The notes: generated from the sequence alone by a model not told the origin. A DNA stretch of 64,000 nucleotides from Bradyrhizobium sp. (GCF_022844465.1 NZ_JALHLP010000001.1:1171362-1235361), one strand, 5' to 3'. Counted from the first letter of the stretch, positions 26,318 to 36,175 are shown. A program made the numbers and translations.

Positions 26318-27781
26318 TTACCCCAGCACCTTGACGACAAGGCTGATGAACCGCTTCACGAAACCCGTATAGGGCGGGTACAGCATGTGGACGATCGAGT
26401 AGCTGTCCTCCAGGATGGCCTTCTCATGCGAAAATGCCCGAAACCCGAATACGCCGTGCGCCGCACCGATGCCTGAGTTGTTCACCCCGCCAAAGGGCAG
26501 GTTGGGATGCAGGAAATGCACGACCGTAAGGTTGACTCCCACCGCGCCCGAACTGGTGCGCTTGATGATGTCCTCGACAAAAGCCTGGTCATTGTCGAAG
26601 ACGTAGAGCGCCAATGGCTTCGGGTTGGAGTTGATCTGATCGACCACCCTGTCGACGTCGTCATACTCGATGATCGGTAGGATCGGGCCGAACAGTTCCT
26701 CGCGCGAAATCGCCATCTCTGGGGTAATGTGGCTGATCAGCGTCGGCGCCACGAATTTCTGCGCCGCATCCGTCTGCCCGCCCAACAGGATCCGCGCGCT
26801 CTTGGCGCGCGCATCCTCTATCAGGCCGGCAATCCGGCTGAAATGCCGGTCGTTCACGATACGGCAATAGTCGGGCGTCATCTTCTGCGCCTCGGGCGTC
26901 CTGCCATAGACGCGGCCGATTTCCGCCATCACTGCCTCGCTGAATTCTGGCGCGATGGTGCGATGGACGAATACATGGTCGGGCGCAATGCAGGTCTGGC
27001 CGTTGTTGGCAAACTTGCCCCAGACAATGTTGCGCGCCGCCTTCTTCAGGTTGGCGGTCGGGCCGATGATTACCGGAGACTTGCCGCCCAGTTCCAGCGT
27101 GACCGAGGCCAGGGACTTCGCCGCCGCCTCCATCACGAGCTTGCCCACCTGCGGACTGCCTGTGAAGAAAATATGGTCGAACGGCAGCGCCAACAATTCC
27201 TGCGCAGCGGCGGCGTCGCCCTCGATCACGGCCACAAGATCGGGCGAAAAAGTCTCCGCCACGATATCTGCAATCAGGGCGGAGGTCGCCGGCGTCAGTT
27301 CCGACGGCTTAATGATGGCGCTGTTGCCCGCGGCTAGTGCCGAGACCAGCGGGCCAAACGCCAGGTTCAACGGATAATTCCACGGCGCAATAATCAGGCA
27401 TACACCCTTTGGCTCGGGTCGGATCCTGGCCTTGGTGCCGAAAACACCCAGCGTGGCCGCTGCCCGGCGTGGTCGCATCCAGCCCTTCAAGTGGCGCTTG
27501 GTGTGCGCGATCTCCTGCAGGACCGGCAGGATTTCGGTCAATTTCACCTCGCTCTCGGGCTTGCGGAAATCCGCATAGAGAGCCGCGACAATGTCCGCCT
27601 CGCGCCGCTGCAGGACTTCTCTCAGCCGGTTCAGCGCCGCGATCCGCGCCTTGCAGTCGAAATCCGAGCGCCGCGCCCAGCCTGCCTTGCGTTGTCTCGA
27701 AAAAACATCCGCAACGGATGATCTGGGATCTACCAATGAAATGTCGTTCGGACCGGCGTGAATGTTCACAATGACCTCCAT
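26318..27781 (-). CDS. alkH: Aldehyde dehydrogenase AlkH
   Basis: A 487-residue NAD(P)-dependent aldehyde dehydrogenase that turns fatty aldehydes into fatty acids. The Rossmann motif [16 protein letters not shown], the glutamate motif LELGGKSP and the catalytic cysteine in [11 protein letters not shown] are present. The membrane-anchor-like C terminus ([20 protein letters not shown]) is typical of class 3 ALDH/AlkH proteins. The start at 27781 ([10 protein letters not shown]) is the best fit; the frame is open further upstream. It lies between alkG and alkJ in the leftward operon. Confidence 0.9.
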   Translation of the reverse strand: MEVIVNIHAGPNDISLVDPRSSVADVFSRQRKAGWARRSDFDCKARIAALNRLREVLQRREADIVAALYADFRKPESEVKLTEILPVLQEIAHTKRHLKGWMRPRRAAATLGVFGTKARIRPEPKGVCLIIAPWNYPLNLAFGPLVSALAAGNSAIIKPSELTPATSALIADIVAETFSPDLVAVIEGDAAAAQELLALPFDHIFFTGSPQVGKLVMEAAAKSLASVTLELGGKSPVIIGPTANLKKAARNIVWGKFANNGQTCIAPDHVFVHRTIAPEFSEAVMAEIGRVYGRTPEAQKMTPDYCRIVNDRHFSRIAGLIEDARAKSARILLGGQTDAAQKFVAPTLISHITPEMAISREELFGPILPIIEYDDVDRVVDQINSNPKPLALYVFDNDQAFVEDIIKRTSSGAVGVNLTVVHFLHPNLPFGGVNNSGIGAAHGVFGFRAFSHEKAILEDSYSIVHMLYPPYTGFVKRFISLVVKVLG

Positions 27782-27825
27782 GGCTGGCCTGACCGGCCCG
27801 ACACTCCTGTGCCGACACGGGTCGA

Positions 27826-28332
27826 CTAGGTTTCCTGGTAAAGCACGTAATCTTTCTTGGTAGCGCCGCACTCCGGGCAACACCAATCCTCAGGAATCTC
27901 TTCGAACCGGGTACCTGCGGCGATGCCCCCGGAAGGGTCGCCAACGGCCTCGTCGTAGACATGCCCGCAGGTGATGCAGACCCATTTTGCGAGAGGCTTG
28001 TTTTCGCCAGCCTCCGCGGCCTTGGGTACGGCGGCCATCCGCGCCGCCTGTCTTGACATCGGGCCGGCGGGCTTCTCGATAATGGCGGTGTCAGTGACCG
28101 TTACAGCGCTAGGTGCGATCCCGGCAAATTCGACGGCCTGAGTGGCCGGCGTCGTAGCGGCCGGCGCTCCGCCGATCAACTCGAAGTCGACCTTGTCGCG
28201 CACGGCGCAATCGGGGCAAGCCCATTCGTCGGGCACATTGGCCCAAGCCGTGCCTGCAGGAAATCCTTCATGCGGATGGCCGAGCGTTTCGTCGTACGTG
28301 TATTTGCAGCCAGGGCACTGATACTTGGCCAT
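27826..28332 (-). CDS. alkG: Two-domain rubredoxin AlkG
   Basis: A 168-residue electron carrier to AlkB. It holds two rubredoxin domains joined by a linker rich in Ala/Thr/Val. Domain 1 has CPGCKY and CPDCA (about residues 6-44). Domain 2 has CITCGH and CPECGA (about 119-156). In GPo1 AlkG the second domain is the one that supports alkane hydroxylation, and that domain is nearly identical here from memory ([18 protein letters not shown]). The ATG at 28332 follows GGGGGGATAG. No rubredoxin reductase (alkT) gene is visible in the window. Confidence 0.92.
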   Translation of the reverse strand: MAKYQCPGCKYTYDETLGHPHEGFPAGTAWANVPDEWACPDCAVRDKVDFELIGGAPAATTPATQAVEFAGIAPSAVTVTDTAIIEKPAGPMSRQAARMAAVPKAAEAGENKPLAKWVCITCGHVYDEAVGDPSGGIAAGTRFEEIPEDWCCPECGATKKDYVLYQET

Positions 28333-28513
28333 GTTGCTATCCCCCCATTTGCGCGCATCCGGCTTTGCCGGGCCGATTTCTACCCATCCCCGGTTTCTCC
28401 GTGGGCTGGTGCGCAGCAGCTGACCTCCTGCATGGCCTGATGCTGATAGTGACCTCCACTGGCCGACCAGCAAGCGAAGCTAGTCGTACGGCTCAGGGCT
28501 GTGGCGTCGGGTG

Positions 28514-28546
28514 TCCGCACCGTGCGGCAAGCGAGAGCGGTGCGGA
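28514..28546 (-). terminator. Stem-loop between alkB and alkG
   Basis: TCCGCACCG and CGGTGCGGA form a perfect 9-bp stem with a 15-nt loop, 11 nt after the alkB stop. There is no U-tract, so a role in alkB mRNA stability or partial attenuation is more likely than full termination. Confidence 0.5.
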
Positions 28547-28556
28547 AATTGGCGGC

Positions 28557-29759
28557 TCACTCGGCCGCAAGCATGCCAGGCTTGGCGCCAGTGCCGATCG
28601 TGCCGAACTTGCGCTCGTAAAACGCGTGCTTGCCCTCTTCGATCTGGATCTTGCTCAGATCGCCATGGGCCCAATCTACCACGCGCGAGTCCATGGCCGA
28701 CCTGAACCAGTTCGGAATCATCGCGATGAAGAACATGCCCGGATAACCCGAGGGCAGCGTCGGCAGATCCTTGAAGTCGCGCAGCGATTGGTAGGACCGC
28801 GTCGGATGCGCATGGTGATCCGAGTGGCGTTGCAGGTGGAACAGAATCAGGTTGGACACGATGTGGTTCGAGTTCCACGAGTGATGCGGTTTCTGATGCT
28901 CGTAGCGGCCATTTGGCAGCTTCTCACGCAACAAGCCGTAGTGCTCGATGTAGTTAGCGCTGGTCAGTTGCCACCACCCGAACGCCATCTGGATCGGAAG
29001 GAAAACCAGCATCAGGGGGCCGAAGAACGCCAGCAGGCCCGCATAGAGCGCAAAGGTGATCAGCATCGGCTGCACAATCTCGTTCTCCAGGCTCCAGGCG
29101 CTCTTGCCTCGGCGCGACAGGCGTTCCTCCTCAAGCGCCCAGGCGCGGCGGAAGGCACCTGGAATCTCGCGGGTGGAGAATTGGTAGATGCTTTCACCCA
29201 TTCGCGCGGTCGCCGGATCCATCGGGGTGGCGACGTCACGGTGATGGCCCTTGTTATGCTCAATGAAGAAATGGCCATAACCCGCAACCGCAAGCACCAG
29301 CTTGGCCAACCAACGGTCAAAAACCTCCTTCTTGTGCCCGAGTTCATGCCCGGTGTTCAGCGCGAGGCCGTTCACGATTCCCAACGAGAGCGCCAGGGTG
29401 ATGATTTCCAGCCAAGACATCGCATGGGTGCTGACCCACCAGGCCGACACGATCAGGGCGGCGTAATGGATTGGCACGGTCAGATAGGTCAAGACGCGAT
29501 AGTATCGGTCCTTCTCAAGCATCTCGACCGCCTCTTCCGGTGGATTGTTGAAATCCTCGCCAAACATGGCGTCCAGAAGCGGCACCATCCCGTACCAGAC
29601 GATCAGGACCAGACCGTACCAGATGCTCCACCCGGTCTGGGCCACCAGCCAGAGCCCGATCATCGGCGTCGCCGGCCACACGGTGGACAGCACCCAGAGA
29701 TAGCGTTTACGATCGACATATCCTGAGATTGAAACGGATTGTTCTGGCGTATTGGTCAT
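28557..29759 (-). CDS. alkB: Alkane 1-monooxygenase AlkB
   Basis: A 400-residue integral-membrane non-haem di-iron monooxygenase that hydroxylates the terminal carbon of medium-chain alkanes. The histidine boxes are HELGH (residues 138-142), EHNKGHH (167-173) and LQRHSDHH (309-316). The NYIEHYGL segment (269-276) is also diagnostic. About six membrane helices are predicted. The protein aligns, as I recall the sequence, almost without gaps to P. putida GPo1 AlkB and keeps Trp55, the residue that limits chain length there. The ATG at 29759 follows GGGGAGGA. It is the first gene of the leftward alk operon and is divergent from alkS. Confidence 0.96.
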   Translation of the reverse strand: MTNTPEQSVSISGYVDRKRYLWVLSTVWPATPMIGLWLVAQTGWSIWYGLVLIVWYGMVPLLDAMFGEDFNNPPEEAVEMLEKDRYYRVLTYLTVPIHYAALIVSAWWVSTHAMSWLEIITLALSLGIVNGLALNTGHELGHKKEVFDRWLAKLVLAVAGYGHFFIEHNKGHHRDVATPMDPATARMGESIYQFSTREIPGAFRRAWALEEERLSRRGKSAWSLENEIVQPMLITFALYAGLLAFFGPLMLVFLPIQMAFGWWQLTSANYIEHYGLLREKLPNGRYEHQKPHHSWNSNHIVSNLILFHLQRHSDHHAHPTRSYQSLRDFKDLPTLPSGYPGMFFIAMIPNWFRSAMDSRVVDWAHGDLSKIQIEEGKHAFYERKFGTIGTGAKPGMLAAE

Positions 29760-29874
29760 GCGGCATGTCCTCCCCTTGACCCCACCATTCGTCGCGCGGC
29801 AGGTGATACCAGTACGCTCATCCCGGTCCCGAGCGGGTAGCTTCACAAGCGGAGATCAATACGCTGCGGTCTAC

Positions 29875-29894
29875 AACTACACTTAGGTGTAGTT
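29875..29894. promoter_or_regulatory. Perfect 20-bp palindrome between alkB and alkS
   Basis: AACTACACTTAGGTGTAGTT is a perfect palindrome with 8-bp arms and a 4-bp centre. It lies 116 bp before the alkB start and 53 bp before the alkS start. It is a good candidate binding site for AlkS or another regulator of the divergent promoters. It is unrelated to the CTAAC-N4-GTTAG operators. Confidence 0.6.
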
Positions 29895-29946
29895 CTTGGG
29901 TTCCAATCGGGTATCCTACGCTCATCCGTGCGCGCTTTGAGACCCC

Positions 29947-32550
29947 ATGACCAAGGATACCAGCGACGACCCGACATATCCGGGACGGATGCGTGCCGCC
30001 CGAACTTCCGCGCGTCTGGAGACGATCGCCAAGGGCTCCATCGCGCGGCCGCGATTGATCTTCTTGCACCAACCGGAGATGCGGACACTGATCCTGCGCG
30101 CAACGCAGGGATATGGGAAATCGGTCGTTCTGGCGCAGAACTGGTTGGCCTTCAGGGCCGCCGGGAACCATGCGGCCTGGGTTTCCCTGCGCGACGGCTG
30201 CGAAACCGAAGGCGCGCTGGCAGAGACTATCTACGGCCAACTGCTCGATACCGCGTCCCGCGAAAGCCGCGCGGTCCCGGCGGATCTGGCCGAGTTGGTG
30301 GCTACGCTATGGGAAGAATTCGGTGCCGAGCGGCCAATCAATGTCATCTGCATCGACGACATCGAACACGCCCCTGGCCTGCTGCACGCACTGGAAGCCT
30401 TCGCACGGGAAAGTCCGCCGAATGTCCGGTTCGCTATCGCCGGCGATACCCGGCGCGGCTTTGCCCGGCTTGGGCTCGAAAGCGGTGTACGGGAGATCTT
30501 CGCCCGCGATCTGGCCTTTACCTTGGACGATGCCGAAACGTTCATGCAGATGCACCCGGCCGCCAACGTAACGGCGCGGCAGATGATCGCAGAGACACAG
30601 GGCTGGCCCGCGCTCTGCCACATCATGTGCCGGACCGAATTGCCGGCGAGGCCTGCGGTAACCTGGCCTGAAACGGTAACCTTCCTCCACGAGGAAATCG
30701 AGCGGCGCCTGTCGCGCCGGCAGCTTGAGTTCGTTGAAAACGCAGCGATGATCGATCCGATTTCGGCGGAAAGCTACAACTACGCCTACAAGTCTGCCAA
30801 CGCCGCCGCGCTGATCGAGGAGATCGACCTGGATCACCTGCTGTTTCGTCCCGCCGAAGGCGACCCAACGCTGTTCTCGCTGCACCCGGTTTTGCGCGAC
30901 TATCTTCAGCATCGGTTTCTGGCGCGCAGTGCCGAGCGAAAATCCTATGTCCTGAAACGCGCGGCCTTCTGGCACTGGCGGCGACGCGAGTTCCAGAGAG
31001 CGGTAAACCTCGCGCTACGGGCGGGCGACCACCGCTGGGCGCTCGGGCTGAGCGAGGACATCATGCTTGATCTTGCCCTGCGCCAGGGCGAGATCGAGGC
31101 GTTGCGCGAATGGCTTGGCCGGTTCCCAACCCGCGAGTTGCGCAAGCACCCGATCATCTGCCTCAGCTACGCCTGGACCATGTATTTCAGCCAGCAGGCC
31201 GACATGGCCGAAAAGCTGCTGGGCTATCTGCCCGCCCCGCGCACGCCCTCCGACGCGCATCCAGACCGCGGCTGGCTGCAACTGGTCCGCGCGATCGGTG
31301 CGGCTACCCATGACGAGTTTCAACTGAGTGAGCGGCTGTGCGGCGAATGGATCCAGACCTTCGGCGACGATAATTCCATCGGCAAGGGTGCGGCACTCAC
31401 CTGTATCGCCTTCATGCTGGCGAGCGAATATCGGTTTGGCGAACTGAAGCAGGCCCTGGTCATGGCTCATTCAGTCAACAGCGCCGCGCGCCAGCACTAT
31501 GCTTCTGGCTGGCTTTATGCCGCTGAAATCCAGGCAGCCCTTGCTCGGGGCGACATACGCACCGCGCTGCAGCTGATCGATACCGCCCGCAAAGACCGCG
31601 ACGTTCAGGTGACCGGTACATCCTTTACGTCAAAGATACTGATCGCTCTGGAACTTGAGGCGCTGTTCGAACAACGGCGGCTGGATCTCGACGAGAACGC
31701 CATCGCCAGCTTGCTTGACTTCATCTTCAACTACGGCGTCACCGACATATTCTACGGGGTGAGCCGCGTCATCGCGGCATGGCATCGGGCCAAGGGCAAT
31801 ATCAAGGGCGCCGCGGCGTTGCTGGAACGGGCACGCGCGCTTGCGGCGGAAAGGTCGCTGCCGCGACTAGGAGTACTGATTGAACTGGAGCTTGCCGAAC
31901 TGGCGCTCTTCAGCGGTGCGCACGACGTCGACCACCTGCTGCCGAGAGACTCTCACGAGGTTCTTTCCGGGCCCCATGCAAGACCCCTGCGTGCCCAACT
32001 CTCGTTGTTGCGCGCGATGGAAGCCATCGCCAGGGAGCAGCACAGTCTCGCCCTCCGCAACGCCGAGGCGGCTGCCAGGATCTCCCGGTCGATTGGCGCT
32101 GGTCGATTGGAAGTGCGGGCGCTGATGTGCGAAGCTGCGGCCCATGCCGCCGCCGGCGCGCTGACGCCCGCGCGACGAAAGGCGGTCAATGCCTTCGAAC
32201 TCATCAAGCAGTTGGGATGTTATCGAACCGGGCTGGACACGCGTGATCTGTTGCTGACCCTGACCCCGGCCTCCGCCGACGCCTTTGCCACGTTCGATTT
32301 CGACAGCATTGCCAGACCTCAGCCAAGAGCTGAACGGCCTTCGCTCCCCCCGGAGCTGACCTCGCTGACCGTCCGCCAGATCAGCGTCCTGCGACTTGCC
32401 CGCGACGGACTCTCCAACAAGCGGATCGCCGATCAGCTCCTGGTCAGCGAAGACACGGTGAAATGGCATATGCGCAAGATCTTCGCCGACCTGAAAGCGC
32501 GCAACCGCGTGCAGGCCATCAGCGAGGCCGAGCGGCGCAATCTGATCTGA
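29947..32550 (+). CDS. alkS: LuxR/MalT-type transcriptional activator AlkS
   Basis: An 867-residue STAND-type regulator. The N-terminal NTPase domain has a Walker A variant ATQGYGKSVVL (about residues 53-63) and ICIDDIEH as Walker B (about 136-143). A long helical, TPR-like middle follows. The C-terminal LuxR helix-turn-helix reads LTVRQISVLRLARDGLSNKR and is followed by VSEDTVKWHMRKIF. AlkS of GPo1 senses alkanes and activates alkB and its own promoter; divergent placement next to alkB supports the same role. The ATG at 29947 has no strong ribosome binding site, which fits low expression. Confidence 0.88.
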   Translation: MTKDTSDDPTYPGRMRAARTSARLETIAKGSIARPRLIFLHQPEMRTLILRATQGYGKSVVLAQNWLAFRAAGNHAAWVSLRDGCETEGALAETIYGQLLDTASRESRAVPADLAELVATLWEEFGAERPINVICIDDIEHAPGLLHALEAFARESPPNVRFAIAGDTRRGFARLGLESGVREIFARDLAFTLDDAETFMQMHPAANVTARQMIAETQGWPALCHIMCRTELPARPAVTWPETVTFLHEEIERRLSRRQLEFVENAAMIDPISAESYNYAYKSANAAALIEEIDLDHLLFRPAEGDPTLFSLHPVLRDYLQHRFLARSAERKSYVLKRAAFWHWRRREFQRAVNLALRAGDHRWALGLSEDIMLDLALRQGEIEALREWLGRFPTRELRKHPIICLSYAWTMYFSQQADMAEKLLGYLPAPRTPSDAHPDRGWLQLVRAIGAATHDEFQLSERLCGEWIQTFGDDNSIGKGAALTCIAFMLASEYRFGELKQALVMAHSVNSAARQHYASGWLYAAEIQAALARGDIRTALQLIDTARKDRDVQVTGTSFTSKILIALELEALFEQRRLDLDENAIASLLDFIFNYGVTDIFYGVSRVIAAWHRAKGNIKGAAALLERARALAAERSLPRLGVLIELELAELALFSGAHDVDHLLPRDSHEVLSGPHARPLRAQLSLLRAMEAIAREQHSLALRNAEAAARISRSIGAGRLEVRALMCEAAAHAAAGALTPARRKAVNAFELIKQLGCYRTGLDTRDLLLTLTPASADAFATFDFDSIARPQPRAERPSLPPELTSLTVRQISVLRLARDGLSNKRIADQLLVSEDTVKWHMRKIFADLKARNRVQAISEAERRNLI

Positions 32551-32725
32551 CGGGGTATTCGGGCCTCGGCCTGAAACGATAGAGATGACTCCTGCCCGAT
32601 TCCCTGGTCGTCTCTCTGATCTGGAGAACACAACTGCGTACAATCGCTCGCAACGCGAGTTTGTCGTACAACCGAACCCGGCATCGCCCCCAAGCCGCCG
32701 TCGGTCCCGCAATGGAGATGATCAC

Positions 32726-33961
32726 ATGAGCGCAATCGGCTTTCAGCTTCCCGAAGACGTGGTGGCGGTGCGCGACGGGGTCATGCGGTTTGTCGAAGCC
32801 GAGGTTCTCCCGCGCCTGGAGCGCAACCATGCGCTGCTCAGCGATCCGCGCCTCATCTACGCTGTCGACGGGCGGTATGCGCCGGAGGTGCGCACGCTGA
32901 TCCGCGAGGTGCGCATGGCGTCCGCGACGGCAGGTTACTATGCGATGTGTGCGCCGGTCGCGATTGGCGGCGGCGGGCTCGGACACCTTGCCTATTACGT
33001 CGCCTGGGAGGCTATCTACCGACGAATCGGCGGCCATTCGATCCTGACGCCCTGGGTGATCGCCCATTGGGCCTTTGGGCCGAGCGCCATGCTGACGCAG
33101 GCCACGCCGGAGGCGCAGGCGCGTTGTCTCGACGCAATGGTCTCGGGGCGCACCTCGATGTGTTTCGGCCTGTCGGAGCCAGGCGCGGGCTCGGATGCCA
33201 GCATGATAAAGACCCGTGCGGTGAAGGATGGCGACGGCTGGCGCATCACCGGCCGGAAACTCTGGACCACGAACTCGCCGACTGCGGAATGGTGCATCGT
33301 GTTTGCCGTGACCGACCCCGACAAGGCGCAGCGAAAAGCTGGCGGGATCAGCGGCTTTCTGGTGCCGACGGACGCCGAGGGCTTTGAGGTTGAAAGCGTC
33401 ATACGGCTGTTTGGTCATCCCGGCGGTCATGAAGGTGCGCTGGTGCTTGAGAACATCAGGGTTGAACCATGGCAACTCGTCGGCACGCTCGACGACGGCT
33501 TCAAGCTCGCGCTCTATGGCGTTTCGCTCGGGCGGATCTACAATTCGGCGCGTGCGGTTGGTCAGGGCCGCTGGGCGATCGAGAAGGCGCTCGACTATGT
33601 AAAGCAGCGTGAGGCGTTCGGCGCCAAGATCGCCGAGTATCAGGGCGTCTCGTTCCCGCTCGCGCGCGCCGCCACTGAACTTCACGCCGCGCATCTGATG
33701 GGGCTCAACGCCGCAATGCTGCTCGATAGTGGCGAACGGGCGGTGAAGGAGCTGTCGATGGCGAAAGCCTACGCCGTGCAGGTGGGCTATCGAGCCGTCG
33801 ATCAGGCGATACAGGCCCACGGCGCCATGGGCCTTACCAACGAGGTCGGCCTCGTCCATGCCTTGCAGGATTTGCGAATCATCAACATTGCCGACGGCAC
33901 CAACGAGATCCTGGCGCGCACCATCGCGCAGCGGCTGCTGGCCGGCGATATCGAGTTGTAG
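32726..33961 (+). CDS. Acyl-CoA dehydrogenase
   Basis: A 411-residue flavoprotein of the acyl-CoA dehydrogenase fold. FGLSEPGAGSD (FAD/substrate motif) is near residues 146-156, WTTNSP after it, and the C-terminal region reads QAIQAHGAMGLTNE and ADGTNEILARTIAQRLL. The ATG at 32726 has GGAG 9 bases upstream. It follows alkS by 175 bp on the same strand and may be the last gene acquired with the alk module or a resident gene. No copy of the regulon palindrome precedes it. Electron acceptor would be ETF. Confidence 0.88.
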   Translation: MSAIGFQLPEDVVAVRDGVMRFVEAEVLPRLERNHALLSDPRLIYAVDGRYAPEVRTLIREVRMASATAGYYAMCAPVAIGGGGLGHLAYYVAWEAIYRRIGGHSILTPWVIAHWAFGPSAMLTQATPEAQARCLDAMVSGRTSMCFGLSEPGAGSDASMIKTRAVKDGDGWRITGRKLWTTNSPTAEWCIVFAVTDPDKAQRKAGGISGFLVPTDAEGFEVESVIRLFGHPGGHEGALVLENIRVEPWQLVGTLDDGFKLALYGVSLGRIYNSARAVGQGRWAIEKALDYVKQREAFGAKIAEYQGVSFPLARAATELHAAHLMGLNAAMLLDSGERAVKELSMAKAYAVQVGYRAVDQAIQAHGAMGLTNEVGLVHALQDLRIINIADGTNEILARTIAQRLLAGDIEL

Positions 33962-34221
33962 CCGGCCAGACCATTGGGACCAAGGCTCGGCTCCCTTGCA
34001 ACAGGCCGATCCGTCGATTACGGTCGGATCGTCATGATGTATCGTCCGAGATTTGAGTTGTTCGCTGGCCGCCCATTGAAAGTCGTTTCAGAGCTTCGCA
34101 ATGTTGCCCGAGCAGCCTGGTTGGCCTATTGCACGGCATTACTCATCTGGTGCAAAAGCTGGGCTTTATACGGTGATGCCATTCGGGTTTGAGCGAGCAA
34201 GATTTGAAATCTTCATCGAGA

Positions 34222-34863
34222 ATGAAGCGGGTTGCCAAGCGCGAGCCCAAGCGTAAAGAAGTCGCACTTTCCGTGCCGCCGAAATCGCATGTTTCACGAG
34301 ACCTTATCCTTCGGGTCGCGGCACAGCTTTTTCGACAGCAGGGCTATTCCGCCACTACGCTTCGACAGATCGCTGAGAAGGCGGGAATGAAGGCAGGCAG
34401 CATCTACTACCACTTTGATTCGAAAACCGCGATATTGGACGAAATCCTCGAACTCGGATTGCAACGCATATTCGATGCGGTAAGGGCAAGTGTGAACGAA
34501 CTTGGCAAGGGGTCACACCGGAACAAGATCAGCGCTGCTATCAAGACCCATCTCGTCACCCTGCTACAAGAAAGCGACTACACCTCCGCCAATATACGTA
34601 TCTACGGTCAATTGCCCGAGCGCATCAAGAAGCGGCATCGACCACTACGCCGCGCCTATGGGAAGTATTGGGATGACATGCTGGTGGAAGCGCAGCGTGC
34701 CGGCGAAATCCGCCCGGAGATATTAATTGTTCCGCTACGCAGGTTTATTCTTGGTGCCTTGAATTGGACAGTCGAGTGGTTTGATGCGCGAAAAAGCAGC
34801 TCGGTACAGGAACTGGCGAACCGGACCACGTCGCTGATCTTCAACGGCATTTTGCCGCGATAG
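34222..34863 (+). CDS. TetR/AcrR family transcriptional regulator
   Basis: A 213-residue TetR-type regulator. The N-terminal helix-turn-helix spans about residues 25-70 and reads RVAAQLFRQQGYSATTLRQI, then AEKAGMKAGSIYYHFDSK, the most conserved part of the family. The ligand domain is not recognisable by eye. I chose the ATG at 34222; a TTG at 34189 would add 11 residues. It is the only TetR gene seen in the window, so it is the leading candidate for the palindromes found in eight promoters, and CoA thioesters are common ligands of such regulators. No copy of the palindrome lies upstream of its own gene. It ends 19 bp before a convergent gene. Confidence 0.88.
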   Translation: MKRVAKREPKRKEVALSVPPKSHVSRDLILRVAAQLFRQQGYSATTLRQIAEKAGMKAGSIYYHFDSKTAILDEILELGLQRIFDAVRASVNELGKGSHRNKISAAIKTHLVTLLQESDYTSANIRIYGQLPERIKKRHRPLRRAYGKYWDDMLVEAQRAGEIRPEILIVPLRRFILGALNWTVEWFDARKSSSVQELANRTTSLIFNGILPR

Positions 34864-34882
34864 CGTCCAGTTTGTGCGTTAG

Positions 34883-36058
34883 TTATCGCATACGCTTGGC
34901 GACCTCTTCCAGCATTACTTCAGTAGTGCCGCCGCCAATCGATTGAACACGAGCATCCCGCGACATTCGTTCAATCGTGCTCTCTCGCATGTAACCCATG
35001 CCGCCGTGAAACTGCAGGCACGCGTACATCACCTCGTTAACGAGCTCGCCGCAATAAGCCTTGACCATCGATACTTCCTTGGTCGCGTCGATCCCCTGAG
35101 TTACCAGCCATGCCGCATGACAAACAAGCTGCCGCCCTGCTTCGACCTTGGCCGCCAGCATTGCCAGCCGGTGCCGAATCGCCTGCCGTGACCATAGCGG
35201 CGCGCCAAAGGTTTGCCGCTGCGTAACCCAGTCCAGTGTGATCTCAATCGCAGCTAGCGCTTCGCCCATCGCCATCGCGCCGATCACGATCCGCTCATTC
35301 TGGAAATTCTTCATGATCGCGTAGAAGCCCCGCCCCTCCTCGCCAAGCAGGTTCGCGCTGGGAATCCGGCAGTCCTCAAACAGCAACTCCGCCGTGTCGG
35401 ATGACCGCCATCCTTGCTTGTCCAGGGCGCGTCCGACACGAAGCCCAGGCGCGCCCTTCTCCACGAGCAACATTGACAAGCGCTGCGAGGGCCGCGCGTC
35501 GGGATTGGTAATCGCCGCGATGCAGTAGAGATCGGCGTGCACACCGTTAGTGATGAACATCTTGGCGCCGTTGAGCACGAAGCTATCGCCCTCGCGGCGC
35601 GCGGTGGTGCGAATACCCTTCACGTCGGAGCCCGCGCCGGGTTCGGTGACGCCGACCGCGACGATCTTCTTTCCCGCAATGACATCCGGCATGAACTGGT
35701 CCTTCAATGCCTGCGAGCCCGCATTGTAGAGATGCACCGACGCCATATCGGTATGAACCAGAACCGTGATCGCTACGCCCGAAAACGTTGACCGTCCCAG
35801 CTCCTCGGCCAGGACAATGGTGGCCAACGTATTCATGTCGGAGCCGCCATACTCCGCCGAATAGCGGATACCCAGAAAACCAAGCTCACCCATGCGCCGC
35901 AGCACGTCGCGCGGCACCATACCATCCTGTTCCCAATGAAGCGCGTGCGGCTTGATCTCCTCTTCGACGAAACGCCGTAGCTGGGCTCTCAGCAATTCAT
36001 GTTCTTCGGCAAAGTAAGCCGAGCGATTCAGGGCGTCGACGTGGTACGTGTTCATCAT
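34883..36058 (-). CDS. Acyl-CoA dehydrogenase
   Basis: A 391-residue acyl-CoA dehydrogenase with VGVTEPGAGSDVKGIRT near residues 126-142, FITNGVHAD, and the C-terminal FHGGMGYMRESTIERMSRDA and GGGTTEVMLEEVAKRMR. The GMGYM..xxxxRxxRD pattern is typical of short-chain or branched-chain members. It follows the crotonase gene at 36176 on the same strand and belongs to the operon controlled from operator copy D. It introduces an alpha,beta double bond in an acyl-CoA and passes electrons to ETF. A second ATG one codon later is an equal start. Confidence 0.88.
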   Translation of the reverse strand: MMNTYHVDALNRSAYFAEEHELLRAQLRRFVEEEIKPHALHWEQDGMVPRDVLRRMGELGFLGIRYSAEYGGSDMNTLATIVLAEELGRSTFSGVAITVLVHTDMASVHLYNAGSQALKDQFMPDVIAGKKIVAVGVTEPGAGSDVKGIRTTARREGDSFVLNGAKMFITNGVHADLYCIAAITNPDARPSQRLSMLLVEKGAPGLRVGRALDKQGWRSSDTAELLFEDCRIPSANLLGEEGRGFYAIMKNFQNERIVIGAMAMGEALAAIEITLDWVTQRQTFGAPLWSRQAIRHRLAMLAAKVEAGRQLVCHAAWLVTQGIDATKEVSMVKAYCGELVNEVMYACLQFHGGMGYMRESTIERMSRDARVQSIGGGTTEVMLEEVAKRMR

Positions 36059-36175
36059 TGACCTTGTGGACTAAGGAACTTTGTCGGAAGGATTGGTTTT
36101 CGCTATCGATTTAAAAGCATGAAAGCGGACATCATTCGGCACAATCCTTATCTGCCGTGCCCTGTTTCCCTTGCC

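Noticed and set aside
28365..29726. 453-codon plus-strand frame
   Set aside because: Antisense to alkB, whose histidine boxes leave no doubt about the coding strand.
32519..33859. 446-codon minus-strand frame
   Set aside because: Antisense to the acyl-CoA dehydrogenase at 32726 with its SEPGAGSD motif.
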